NCBI GenBank assembly: GCA_934047225.1 | Contig: OW203989.1 | Coordinates: 12,933,977-12,997,976 of the forward strand | Length of the DNA: 64,000 bases | DNA from: Ypsolopha sequella | Taxonomy: Eukaryota; Arthropoda; Insecta; Lepidoptera; Ypsolophidae | Reading direction: 5' to 3' | In this document: positions 22,801 through 33,035 of the stretch, piece after piece | Numbering within the stretch: the first letter of the stretch is position 1 | Layout: each line of letters starts with the position of its first letter | The notes under the pieces: generated by a model | The model's database searches: none | What the model was told of the DNA's origin: nothing | The model's input: only the letters and a program-made list of their open reading frames with translations | Position numbers and translations under genes: made by a program

Positions 22801-23728
22801 GAATTTAATATTTACAAACATAATACATACCTACGTAGTATATGTATAATATATGTATTTAAATATTGATTTGTATTAGCTAGGTACGAAAATAAAAGAA
22901 GGAACAACCCTGACACAGTAGGTATTGAAGTCTCGTACGGGGCGTGAGTTAATCTACTGTTCTGGTTTTACTATGCTAAAACTCGAGAACGGCTGAACCG
23001 ATTTGGCTAATTTTAGTCTTGAAATATTCGTGGAAGTCCAGGGAAGGTTTAAACGATGAGAAAACATGGAAAAATTGCGAGGAAAATACTAAAAACGACA
23101 ATTTTATTTTCCCATACAAACTGTTCTTACCTGTCAAACATTTGATGTTCGCCCCGTCGCGTCGATTCGGTATTTTAGGAATAAAAACATGTAGATCTAG
23201 ATTATATAAGGGTTTGGAATCGACAACATATATCCATAATAGTCTGATTATCGCGTTATTAGATTTAAAACATGTAAAATAATGACACTTTAATGACACT
23301 TGGTTGTTGTGTTGGGTGCGTTCAGAAATATACTTTGAAACAGTAAAGTTCGCTATACGATCTGAAATTGGGTACTTCCCTAAAAATCAAATCAGCGACT
23401 CTTTATCAAATGTCATAACGCCCCGATACTATGAAATTTGTATGAGGTTTTACATTATGACGTCACAGTTTTCTGTGATCAAACTGCTTCCTTTTTTCTT
23501 AGTTTTTAGCAATTATTAAATTGTCAAACCCTCAAAAAAATCCGTCAAAATGTTTTAACGATTATTTTAGAAGATCACATTGGATTGTGTCAGTTATTTT
23601 ACTTTAACAGCAGTCAAGTTTCAGAATGCACGGAATTGCATTCAATTTATCTATTACCCGCACACATTATGTTTTTAACACCTGAAAAATGATTCAAAAC
23701 TTGATTTGTCATTCTGATACTGCTTACA

Positions 23729-24560
23729 ATGCCGGGGAGAAAACGACCTAACATAGGTCGTCGAAGTCGATCGAATGTGCGACGAGCTACCTCACGCGCT
23801 AATTGCACTGATGACCAGCGAGAGACTGATAATGATAACAGTCGTATTGGTATGGCAGATTTGCATTCTAGAGTGAATTACAATGAAGTGGATAATAGGC
23901 ATAGAATGGACCGAGTTCGGGCACATCGATCACAACAGAGCGAGCACGGGAAAATGAAATTGATCGATTCCGCAGACGCAATGTTCCTGTGAACCTGGTA
24001 CGAGGAGCATTCTCCTACGATCAAGAAATAGATTATAGTGCCGACAAATCTGTAACAATTGGGGAAATGTCAATCATTTGTCAACATTGTAAGCTTTAAA
24101 ATACAGCGGTGAATTTGCAGGATTATGTTGTGCTGGTGGTAAAGTAAAATTGCCACAGTTAGTCCCACCACCTGATCCATTAGACTCATTAGTTTTTGGG
24201 ATGGTTGATTAATTGATTACAGGTGCTGAAACCAACAAAAAAGTCAGTGCTATGAATTTTTATTCAAACAGAATCCGTGAAGGTGAAGTAAATCACATTT
24301 TGATGTGTCAACGGCTTTTTCATCAGTTTGCAGTTGACATTTATGTCAAAATTGAGAGTGAACGATTGACGTACATCCGTCTAAACCAACAGCCGAAGTG
24401 GTTATATTGTCTTTGCCAACAGCAGCTTCGATCTGAAGAGTACATTCATCTTCGCGATGCTATTAATGCCGATGGCAATGCAAACAATGTGGAAAAATGT
24501 CAATTTTGCCGGCCACTTACATTGGAAGGCCGCGCCTCCACGGTGTCGTGCATTTGGGTA
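23729..24560 (+). pseudogene. Helitron Rep/helicase, N-terminal remnant
   Basis: Four open pieces in changing frames. 23729-23992 begins MPGRKRPNIGRRSRSN and is Arg-rich. 23938-24099 reads VRGAFSYDQEIDYSAD and GEMSIICQHC. 24092-24211 reads GEFAGLCCAGGKVKLP and PPPDPLDSLVFG. 24213-24560 reads ETNKKVSAMNFYSNRI, CQRLFHQFAVDIYVKIE, RSEEYIHLRDAINADG. These are in the order of the N-terminal region of animal Helitron proteins (Arg-rich start, CQHC and CC zinc-binding segment, then the Helitron-like N domain). Several hundred residues are missing near 24212. The HUH nuclease and the helicase are absent, so the protein is dead. Confidence 0.8.
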
Positions 24561-24627
24561 TATTTGTGGTTACTAATACATATATGTCTAAAATAATATT
24601 CAATTTGATATAACTCAAATATTTTTA

Positions 24628-25168
24628 TTAAAGACTATATAAATCAACCTTTACGGTAGGAATCATATTTTCTAAAATTTCCGCGATTGACACCTGAATC
24701 GGCAACATATCAATTAATCTAACAGCAAATGCGAACCAGGCTTGCTAAAGATGTCTTGACTTGCCTCGCCAGGACTTGATGGCGTGACAAATCTGATAGA
24801 ACCAGAATATTGCTGATGTTGTGCTCATGACTTTCTTAAATCTTATCCAAATCCTTTAGTTCATCGGCAGTTAAATTAAGTTCTGAAAATGTTATTCCTT
24901 CAGATGATGACACAGATGATGATGATGGCATTGTTGAGACGAACTTCGGTTTTAATAACAGTTGTTGTTTCACTCGATTTTTTTGTTCGTTAGCCCTATT
25001 AATTCGTATTATTCGGCTCAAATTGTGACCGCAAATTATACAAAACTTGAAGGTATCAACGGTTATTGTGAAAAATTCGTCGCATCTTTACAATTTTTTT
25101 GTGCAACTAGGACAGGTACTTCTGTTGTTCTGCCGTTCTATCCACTTTTTACAAAAGGGACAATGCAT
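24628..25168 (-). pseudogene. Unrecognised zinc-ribbon gene, lightly decayed
   Basis: Starting at ATG 25166-25168 the frame gives MHCPFCKKWIERQ, STCPSCTKKL, a TAA, then RCDEFFTITVDTFKFCIICG, a Ser-rich acidic linker (SSSSVSSSEG) and DELKDLDKI. After one frame change it goes on as FKKVMSTTSAIFWFYQIC, a TAG, then QAWFAFAVRLIDMLPIQV and VKVDLYSL before a TAA at 24628-24630 that overlaps an AATAAA signal. Three CxxC pairs (CPFC, CPSC, CIIC) suggest a zinc ribbon of double-zinc-ribbon style. About 180 codons with two stops and one frameshift. It lies antisense and downstream of the Helitron remnant, and before the LINE. I do not recognise the family; it could be a gene carried by the Helitron, or a separate insertion. 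Confidence 0.5.
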
Positions 25169-25288
25169 TGTTAAAAGTTAACTATAACTTCTGAAAAATA
25201 GTTTTCAATTCAATTTAATGCCATTTTATCTGGCTTCCGATAATATTTACTCCGCAAAAATTGTTTTGAAATATCAATTATATTTTCT

Positions 25289-26945
25289 TTTTTTTTTTTT
25301 TTTTTTTTTTATTTTTTTATTATTATTATATTATACACAAATTTCAGTAAACAATATTCGCCAAACTGCTAAACAGTTTGTTGGCGATACGCTCTTACAA
25401 ATTTTTGTTCCTTAAATAAGCATTTTAGGCACTAACTTAAAATCTAATACTTATGGAGTCTTGAGAGAAAAAATAATAATAATTATAGTTTTGTAGAATT
25501 GTAGCTATTCGTTTAAAGTTTTAATTATTCAGAAAAGATAACAATGTGCTCTTTAATTTATTCTTTAAGTTACCAATTTTTAACTTATTTTCTTCCAGTA
25601 GGAGAGGACAGTTATTACATAACTTGGGAGTTACGTATTCCCTAGTTCTCTCTCCATAATAATTTTTGGATGATGGCTGTGATAGTTTGCCACTTTTTAC
25701 TGCTCTAGTGAAATGTCTATTTGGTTTATGAATTTTAAAGTCTTTAGTGTAATAAATTTGCAGACCTATGAGGTATTTGACTTTATAGTGTACAGGGAGA
25801 ATATTACACATTGTAAACAATTTATCATATTCGCCCTTACATTTAGCCTTCGTATTTTTATCTACTAAGTATTTAATTATTCTTAATTGTAATTGCTTAA
25901 TTTGGTCTAAGTATGTTTTGAATGTAAGTCCATAACAACTCAATCCATAACTCAGCAGTGAATCAGCAAGCGCATGGTAAACAATGTACAGGGTTCGTTT
26001 GTTTACTATCCTACATAGGTGATAAAATTGTCCTAAAACTGATCTTAATCTTTTGCAAACCTCATTTGTGTGTAATTTCCAATTAAAATTTTTGTCGATT
26101 AATAATCCCAAATATTTAAATTTATCTACTATTTCTAAAGTTTTACAGGTACAGCCTTGTTTATTTTTATGAAAACATTAATAACTGTGACCTAATACTT
26201 TTATATCTGAAGGTTGTAAGGTTTTGGCTTTCTTATTATGAGGTGAAGAAATATGCATACATTTAGTTTTATTTAAATTCAAAATTATGCCATTATCATG
26301 TGCCCATTTACTAATATTGTCAAAGTCCGCCTGTACATTGCTTACCATCTCCGGCATATCGTTTCCGGCGTACAGCAGGCACATGTCATCAGCGTACATG
26401 TAAACGTTGCAGTTCTGTACCACGTTCGACACGCTGTTCACGTGCATGATGTAGCCGACCGGCCCGTACACAGAACCGGTCGGCACACCCAGCCTGACAG
26501 CAGCTTCAGATCCAGATGTTCCATTGATCATAGTGCGCAAAGTTCTGTTTGACAAGTAATTACGGAACCACTGATTGGTGGGCCCACTAATGCCGCATTC
26601 GTCCATAGCCTGCAACAATTGTTCGTGATCGAGCGTGTCGAACGCTTTTTTAAAGTCAATAAATATCGCTAGTACCTGCTGCCTAGCGCTAAGTTTTGTG
26701 TTTACATAATTAGTGAACTGCGTCAGGGCCGTAGTCGTACTGCGACCCTTTCTGAACCCGTGCTGGGCTTGAGATAACACCTTATGATGCTCCAAAAATT
26801 CACCAATCTGCTCTATTACAGCTTTTTCCATTATTTTGTTGATAACTGATAAAATGGCAATGGGTCTGTAATTTGAGTAATCTGAATGGTTTCCTTGTTT
26901 AAAAATAAATCTTGGAAAGTTCGTTGACAGTGACACTGACAGTCA
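25289..26945 (-). mobile_element. 5'-truncated LINE (Jockey/CR1-like)
   Basis: The minus-strand 3' end is an A-rich tail (T-rich 25289-25330 on this strand, with TAA repeats before it). The body is one reverse transcriptase ORF truncated on its 5' side near 26945. No endonuclease or ORF1 is present. Target-site duplications could not be confirmed. It sits inside the Helitron. Confidence 0.75.
25521..26936 (-). pseudogene. LINE reverse transcriptase, partial, one in-frame stop
   Basis: Non-LTR reverse transcriptase in order: NYRPIAILSVINKIMEKAV; GFRKGRSTTTAL; FIDFKKAFDTLDH; GVPTGSVYGP (usual form GVPQGSVLGP); the catalytic YADD; LNLNKTKCMHI (thumb side); then after the stop YLGLLIDKNFNWKLH and a long C-terminal region with RNAxx-free ends TREYVTPKLCNNCP. 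The only break is TAA at 26178-26180 after VLGHSY; the frame is kept on both sides. Substitution of Q and L in the GVPQGSVLGP motif and the missing 5' part mean it is inactive, but it is the best preserved gene in the window, which suggests recent insertion. Its job in a full element is target-primed reverse transcription. Confidence 0.85.
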
Positions 26946-27273
26946 GTGTTGGCAGGTTACTATTACGTTTAGTAATGTGGCGTAATCGACACAGACAAAA
27001 AAAATAGGCTGGTACGTACCTTATTCGTTAATATAAGTGTCTATATAGTCTAATCATCTAATCTAATATAATGTCTCATGCAAAATAATTATGAACATTA
27101 AGCTGAACATGTGTGCGTGATTTGCCCACTCTTTCCGCCCACTATGGAGCCGATACTTAGACTATCTGATGATGCCTTTATAAAGCTGCCGGCTCTGAAA
27201 TACATACATATGGTTTAAATTAATATGGTTTATATTAAGAGGTAAGTGATACGAAGTTCACCGGGTCAGCTAG

Positions 27274-27527
27274 TAAGATATATAAATATGTGGTGGCTAC
27301 GATTAACTACAAAATTTTACTTTTTTCGCGTTATTATTAATTTTTGTGCGGCATAATGGCACGGTTTCTTGAAAATTTTTGTCTCTATATTTTTTTAAAA
27401 CTGCTTGTAATACCCACATCCAATTGTTATATAATTTTAAAACAACAAAATCTTTCCACAAAATCCCGCTATTATTTTTTAATGTTTCGCTATGCTGTGA
27501 TACCAGTAGTACTGACTGCATTCGGAA
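27274..27527. other. No gene seen
   Basis: AT-rich sequence between the Helitron 3' end and MITE R3 copy 2, with overlapping short open frames on both strands but no domain. Confidence 0.4.
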
Positions 27528-27757
27528 AGGTTCTATTGGCTTCTGTAAATTAGAATTTCAAAATTTTTTTAATTCAAAATTTTTGAAATTCTTATTTACG
27601 GGAACCAATGGAAACTTTGCGACAGCAACATACAGAAAACATAGGTAATAAGGTTTTGTTGAATAACTATTGAGTGAGTTTTGTAGTTAAGTGGTTCTGT
27701 TTCGATTAATTAGAATAAAGGCGGGTATTTCACAATCCGGCTGCGATACCGCTCCTA
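27528..27757. mobile_element. MITE R3, copy 2 (left arm lost)
   Basis: GGCTTCTGTAAATTAGAATT leads into an inner palindrome, then the full right arm: AACCAATGGAAACTTTGCGA, ATAGGTAATAAGG, GTTGAATAACTATTGAGTGA, GCGGGTATTTCACAATCCGG, CTGCGATACCGCTCCTAA. Left arm largely missing. Confidence 0.75.
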
Positions 27758-27795
27758 ACATTATGTATATCATGAATTCATGATATACATAATGT
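27758..27795. repeat. Perfect 38-bp palindrome
   Basis: ACATTATGTATATCATGAA is followed directly by its exact inverse. It abuts the right end of MITE R3 copy 2. Confidence 0.85.
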
Positions 27796-27799
27796 CACC

Positions 27800-29440
27800 T
27801 CGCTCCGCTCTGGTTTGTTCGGCTCCCCAAAATATGTGAACATAACACGCTCCTCCTCGCACCAATTTTTAACCTTTTGTTGAATGATTATGATTTCATA
27901 CTTCAGAATGTGCCCAATTCTACGATGTGCCACGACATGTATAATATATTGGCATCTCTAAAAATGTTTTAATTTCAGTCCCAACGGCATAAAAGAAAAA
28001 GTTATTTCGCTCCTAATACCGGAAAAGATTAACTTAATTTAAATTTAAATATTGAGGCTTGAGAACAAAAAGGTTTTGGTAAGACTAAAAAAGATTTGCT
28101 TTTTTATGGTCCGAGGCTCTTTGAAGAGAAAGTTAAAACATCCCGGCTGCCCGACATTTGCAATTTATAAGGAATACTGTAAATAAAATTATGAATAAAA
28201 CCTTAAAGTTAATACTCGCTTTTGTCGCAAAAATGGTTGCATTTACATTAAAAGAGAAAAAAAATTTACATTTTATCCCGTATGTGGATTGGATATCTGT
28301 CAAACTTAATTGCCATAGAAATATTACAAAAGAGGCCGCCTAAATCCTGAATATATAAAAATAGATCATAAATATTAAAAAAAATGGCTATATATGCGTT
28401 TGTTTCGGATATTTCCACTGAACACATATTTAATATTATAAGATATCTATGGATTTATAGCCTTTAAATTTACATTCGAGTTCAAGCACTATTGGAACAT
28501 TTTATTTTGTCTGTAATACACCGTTACTTTAAAATAAAATAAAAAGCAACATGAAGCTGTTTATCTGTGGCCATCACGCTCCAACATGACCCATAGTGTC
28601 AATAAAATCTGCATACATTTGCAGTTTCTTTGTAGTTCTATAACATTTTTTTACATTATAAATCTATTTCGATGCACTAAAGGTCATAGTAACAACCTAG
28701 AAGTACCAAAACCAAAGCAGAGGCAGCTTGCGGTATGCAGCCTCAAAAGTCTAATATCTCCACCTATCCACCTATCAGCTATCATATCGCAGTTTCAAGA
28801 AGTATTGCAGAGATTGGGAGCAATGTTGTCATAGCAACGTAAAAAAAAACATTGAAAAAATCCACCAAGTCTACATAAACGTAAACATTAGTATAATTAG
28901 TTATTTAATAAAATATAAATTTAGCAGCATATATTACATACCATATTTCTAGTTATTTTAATAATTACTTTGCTAGCAAATATCTGCCCTTTATCATATA
29001 TTTCAAAATTCAATATATAAAATGTGTTTTGTGTAATTTGTGCAAGTATATATTAAATTTTAGTAAGTTCTGGCGTTGACAGAATAACAACGTCCAACAT
29101 GCCGCTGTGGCTTGTGGGATAGAAACTGAGTCAACTTCCTTTTAACTTAATCATACTTTGTTTTTACTTTTCCAGTTAATATTTTGTGTCATAACTTGTC
29201 ATAATTTGTTAAATAAAACTCTTTTTATTTTTATTTAAAAAAAAAATTGTTTAGTTTTTGCTGCTTCTACTATGTTTCTGCTAAAAATAATAATAATTAC
29301 CTACCTAATAATATGGTCGGGAAAACAGAACTGTGGTCCACTGACCTTTGTCACAGTGAAAAGAACCCGTTAATATACGAGGTTACAAATTAGTGATAAG
29401 AGTAATAAGTTCTGACATTTGGTGTGACAAGGTCCTAGTT
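27800..29440. other. No gene seen
   Basis: AT-rich. Short open frames (28158-28343, 28586-28834) show no domain. No recognised repeat. Confidence 0.4.
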
Positions 29441-29687
29441 GGAAGGTGCTTTAGTTTAATGGAAAGGTTCTCTAGTGACAAGGTTCCCTAGAGGCAAATT
29501 TCTCTAGTGACAAGTTTTCTAGTGGCAAAGTTAGCAAGGTTCTCTAGTGACAAGGTTCTCTAGAGGCAAGTTTCTCTAGTGACAAGTTTTCTAGTGGCAA
29601 AGTTAGCAAGGTTCTCTAGAGACAAGGTTATCTAGAGGCAAGTTTCTCTAGTGACAAGTTTTCTAGTGTCAAAGTTAGCAAGGTTCT
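29441..29687 (+). repeat. 72-bp satellite, first block
   Basis: TTAGCAAGG recurs at 29531, 29603 and 29675, giving a 72-bp period. Each unit is itself made of four related segments of about 16-18 bases: TTCTCTAGTGACAAGG, TTCTCTAGAGGCAAG, TTTCTCTAGTGACAAG, TTTTCTAGTGGCAAAG. Copies differ by a few bases. Confidence 0.9.
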
Positions 29688-30518
29688 CAAATTCAAATTC
29701 AAATTCAAATAGTTTATTTTGCAAAGCAGGTATAGATATATACACTTTTTACACGTCAAATTTAATCTAATAAAGAAAATATATGTAATAAAATAATAAA
29801 TGTACATGAACTAAAAAAAGGTTTATTTAATTTATGTACCAATATATTTACGATTAAAATGATAGGTAAAATATATATTATACATGGTAAAATCCAATCA
29901 GCCGCCCGAACCCATACCGGAGACCCGGCCAGGGACCAGGAACAAGGTTCAATGATCACCAACCGAGCCCCCAGCACGAATCCAGGCGGCCGACCAAATC
30001 CCATCCTATATACTAAATACTAATAGGTTACATATAAAAATACATGCCTACCTCCGCCCAGTCGATTAGTCTTGCTAAGAAGAAGGGCAAGAAACTTAGC
30101 AAGATCATGTCTTTTTTTTTTCAAAATAAAACTTATATTATAAAATATATGACTCATATCTACTTTAACCAAGGGATAAGAAAATACAAGACAGCAAGAA
30201 TTCAGGTTAATGAAAAAAAGAAAAACATATATATCTTTGTCTACCTGTCTCATATAGTCCTTTTCCTTTTACAGTTTGTAATCAATTAATGTTTACACCT
30301 TAGAGGAATCATAAGTTAAGAAATTATACTACGAGTATTTAATTAAATTATAACTTACTATCATTATCACTGTAACAGCATGTTTCACCATCATCCAAAT
30401 ATTCATTTAGTTTATAATATGCCTTTATCAATAGGCCCTGCTTAATATACAGTTTAAACTTATTCTCTGACAAAGTAAGGACCTCCTTTGGAAGTTTATT
30501 GTAAAATCTTATACCATG
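29688..30518 (-). mobile_element. LINE 3' end inserted in the satellite
   Basis: On the minus strand it starts inside an ORF, passes a 3' UTR (TTCTTGCCCTTCTTCTTAGC, GGGCGGAGGTAGGCATG, GGGTTCGGGCGGCTGATTGG) and ends CTTTGCAAAATAAACTATTT with repeated GAATTT units. TCTC occurs at both edges as a possible short target duplication. The satellite continues on both sides. Confidence 0.8.
30348..30518 (-). pseudogene. LINE ORF2 C-terminal fragment
   Basis: An uninterrupted frame reads IRFYNKLPKEVLTLSENKF, KLYIKQGLLIKAYYKLNEYL, DDGETCCYSDNDSKL and stop (30348-30350). The pattern FNxLPxxI...S...FK..IK..LL..AYY...EYL is the usual end of Jockey/CR1-like ORF2. The 5' part was never inserted. Confidence 0.75.
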
Positions 30519-30850
30519 TCTCTAGTGACAAGGTTCTCTAGCTAGAGGCAAGTTTCTCCAGTGACAAGTTTTCTAGTGGCAAAGTTAGCAAGGTTCTCTA
30601 GTGACAAGGTTCTCTAGAGGCAAGTTTCTCTAGTGACAAATTTTCTAGTGGCAAAGTTAGCAAGGTTCTCTAGTGACAAGGTTCTCCTGAGGCAAGTTTC
30701 TCTAGTGACAAGTTTTCTAGTGGCAAAGTTAGCAAGGTTCTCTAGTGACAAGGTTCTCTAGAGGCAAGTTCCTCTAGTGACAATTTTTCTACTGGCAAAG
30801 TTAGCAAGGTTTTCTAGTGACAAGGTATTCAAGTGATCAGGTTGACTAGT
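30519..30850 (+). repeat. 72-bp satellite, second block
   Basis: Same unit as 29441-29687, four further imperfect copies, ending in decayed units (AAGGTATTCAAGTGATCAGG, TTGACTAGTGACAAGG). One unit has a TAGC duplication (TTCTCTAGCTAGAGG). Confidence 0.9.
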
Positions 30851-30936
30851 GACAAGGTTATCTAGTTTTAAGGGGGTCAAAGGTAGCTCAAAATGGTGCA
30901 TCTAAACACATGGTCAAGTTGGTCAGTATGTAGCCC

Positions 30937-31718
30937 TTTTTAGGACTCCGTAGTACCTAAAAGGTATAAAAGAAACCTTTATGGTGAGACTCCGTTGTCC
31001 GTCCGTCCGTATATCACAGCCTCATAATTTTAGCAGACTTGAAATTGGACACAAAAACTGTATAAATTTTAATTTTTTCAAAATATTTCGGATACTTACC
31101 TACAAAAGTAAGAAAATAAAAATGTCCTAAAATACAATATAGGAATCAAATTATAGATATTGAAGAGCTAATTGTAAAAATGTATATCTTGACTATATTT
31201 ACTGGCACTGATTTCGAGAAATCTTTAAAAAAACACAAAAAAAATATGTATCCATTATCTCCGAAACTGGTACACTGAAAAATATGAAAAAAATCAGGAT
31301 TACAACTAGGCATTTACAGAATAAATATTGTGATTAAAAAAAGTCAAACACAGATGCAAAATATAAGAAGAAAAGTAAAATAAGTAAAAATATATCACAT
31401 AAATATATAATACAGGTATAAAATTGTGAGTATAAAAAGCTGATTGTAAAAGTATATAACTTAACTTGTATTTATCAGCACCGAATTCAAGAAATCCTTG
31501 AAAATACCCAAAAATATATATGTCCCTCCCCCCTTATCTCCTAAACTGGTGAACCGAAAAAAAACAAAAAAAAAACAAAGTAATATGTGCCTACTTAAAG
31601 ATTACAGGAAAAATAAAGTGGTCAAGAAAACAACATGACATAAAATTTTCTTTTCCAAAACTGTCGAATTACGGAACCCTAGGTATGCGACTCTGACTCG
31701 CACTTGACCGGTTTTTTT
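30937..31718 (+). repeat. Dispersed repeat R2 with internal duplication
   Basis: Starts AGGACTCCGTAGTACC, AAGGTATAAAAGAAACCTTT, TGAGACTCCGTTGTCCGTCC and ends TTACGGAACCCTAGGTATG, GACTCTGACTCGCACTTG, ACCGGTTTTTT. Inside, CTCCGAAACTGGTACACTG and CTCCTAAACTGGTGAACCG lie about 270 bases apart, so the core is duplicated. Confidence 0.8.
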
Positions 31719-32289
31719 TATTCCGAACTTGGCTAAAACACTACTGTGTGTCTAGCTAGAGCCTAGGTTTCATTATTATAGATCTTGTAACCCAAAACTC
31801 TCGTTCGACAGCATATAAAACCTTTCTCACGTAATCACTAACCCAACTAGCATGGTAAACATATATTTTCACCTAAACATCTCAAATATGCTCGATGCTT
31901 GTGCTGCTAAAAGTAAGAATAACAAAGATATTTGTGCGCAGAATATTGCCAATTTATTTTCACATTTCGCTGACCTTAATAAGTTTCTTAGGGTGTTAAT
32001 GGGATAATAAAAGAATAACATGGAATACGAATGGAAGAAACAACCGGATTATCATTTATATGTTTACACGGGATATGCCTGTAAATGAAAGAAAGAGAAA
32101 CGTGAGCAAAGAATTTATAAGGAAATATGATAGCTATTCTTACACCTGCGTTACACTACACCACAGTATAAGAAAAGGAAGCAGTATTACGATTGGGGAG
32201 TGTCCTTGAAATAAATACCTACGGCCGCTCGGTCAACTACTATATAATCTGTGGCTCGGTACGTAAACACGCACTAAGGCTGCCTCGCG
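31719..32289. other. No gene seen
   Basis: No domain, repeat or RNA recognised. Confidence 0.4.
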
Positions 32290-33035
32290 GCAGTAAGTTA
32301 TAATTTAATTAAGTAGTATAATTTCCTAACTCCTGATTCCTGTAAGGTGTTTAACATTAATTAATTACAGACTGTAAAAGGATAAAGACTATATGAGACA
32401 GGTAGACAAAGATATATATGTTTTTCTTTTTTTCATTAACCTGAATTCCTGCTGTCTTGTATTTTCTTATCCCTTGGTTAAGGTGATATACCGTGCTAGC
32501 AAAGGTCCCCGTTACTCCAGGCAGAAAGACCCGCAGTGCGAAAGGGACGGAATCGGGGAAAATTGTCAAAAAGTCGGTTTTAAATTAATGCAAAATTAAC
32601 TAAAATAGCTACAAAAAATTCCATAACCAGTAATTTAGGTGTAGTTAAAACCCATCTAAATAAATATTTTTCAAGTCTGTATGCTATCCTAATTTGTCAG
32701 AAATATCAAAAAAAGTGTAAATTTAGACCTGATTTGAATAATTATTTCTATCGAATGAAATTCCTCCTATCCCGTTTCTGATAGACCAAAATCTAGTAAA
32801 AGGTCCCAAAATTGTTATACTAATTTATTTTACTTGGAACTTCATTAAAAGAGCAGATAAATAACTTCAAAAAGTGTCAATTTTCACGGTATAGCAATAG
32901 GTATATATATATTGTATAGTATAAGTTTTATGTTGAAAAAAAAAGACATGATCTTGCTAAGTTTCTTGCCCTTCTTCTTAGCAAGACTAATTGAATGGGC
33001 GGAGGTAGACATGTATTTATATACGTAACCTTTTC
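32290..33035 (+). repeat. LINE 3'-UTR copy, interrupted
   Basis: Plus-strand equivalent of 30030-30350: AGTTATAATTTAATTAA, ATGAGACAGGTAGACAAAG, GTATTTTCTTATCCCTTGG, then after an insertion TCTTGCTAAGTTTCTTGCCC and GGGCGGAGGTAGACATG. The open frames here and at 30044-30289 are the same UTR read in opposite directions, not genes. The true LINE tail is missing. Confidence 0.75.
32484..32930. mobile_element. Insertion within the LINE copy, with repeat R6
   Basis: Absent from the matching sequence at 30.1 kb. Its left part (TCCCCGTTACTCCAGGCAG, GGGACGGAATCGGGG, AAAAAGTCGGTTTT) resembles 39900-40030. No inverted ends recognised. Confidence 0.5.

Larger units (their letters stand above)
21283..22975 (+). 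mobile_element. THAP-encoding TIR element (P-like?)
   Basis: CATAGTAAAACCAGAA at 21283-21298 is perfectly inverted at 22960-22975. CTAAAAC flanks both sides (21276-21282, 22976-22982; GCTAAAAC if the last G is counted as host). Removing the block restores the usual Helitron start CTCGCTAAAACTCGAG. Size 1,693 bp. A target duplication of 7-8 bp, ends starting CA, and a THAP-like domain inside fit the P-element group, but no transposase catalytic region is visible, so it would be non-autonomous. Other THAP-carrying transposon groups are possible. Confidence 0.65.
21234..27273 (+). mobile_element. Composite Helitron with two nested insertions
   Basis: The 5' end is TCTTCTATATAAATAAAAAT followed by GAATTGCTGTTCGTTAGTCT and, after the THAP insertion, AACTCGAGAACGGCTGAACC, GATTTGGCTAATTTTAGTCT, GGAAGTCCAGGGAAGG. 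The 3' end is ACGAAGTTCACCGGGTCAG then CTAG at 27270-27273 followed by T. Between them lie N-terminal pieces of the Helitron Rep/helicase gene (23729-24560), an antisense unknown gene, a LINE, and the THAP element. Without insertions it would be about 2.7 kb. That both ends belong to one insertion is inferred from their matching family and the Helitron coding piece between them. Confidence 0.6.

Noticed and set aside
22976..23299. 107- and 87-codon open frames on opposite strands
   Set aside because: They lie in the Helitron 5' common sequence and mirror each other; noncoding repeat.
26298..26552. Histidine/valine-rich 84-codon open frame
   Set aside because: Antisense of the LINE reverse transcriptase.
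30044..30289. 81-codon open frame similar to one at 32357-32569
   Set aside because: Both are the same LINE 3' UTR read antisense; the similarity reflects a repeat, not a gene family.
29441..30850. CRISPR-like regular spacing
   Set aside because: Repeats are continuous tandem units without unique spacers, and the setting is an insect genome; it is a satellite.
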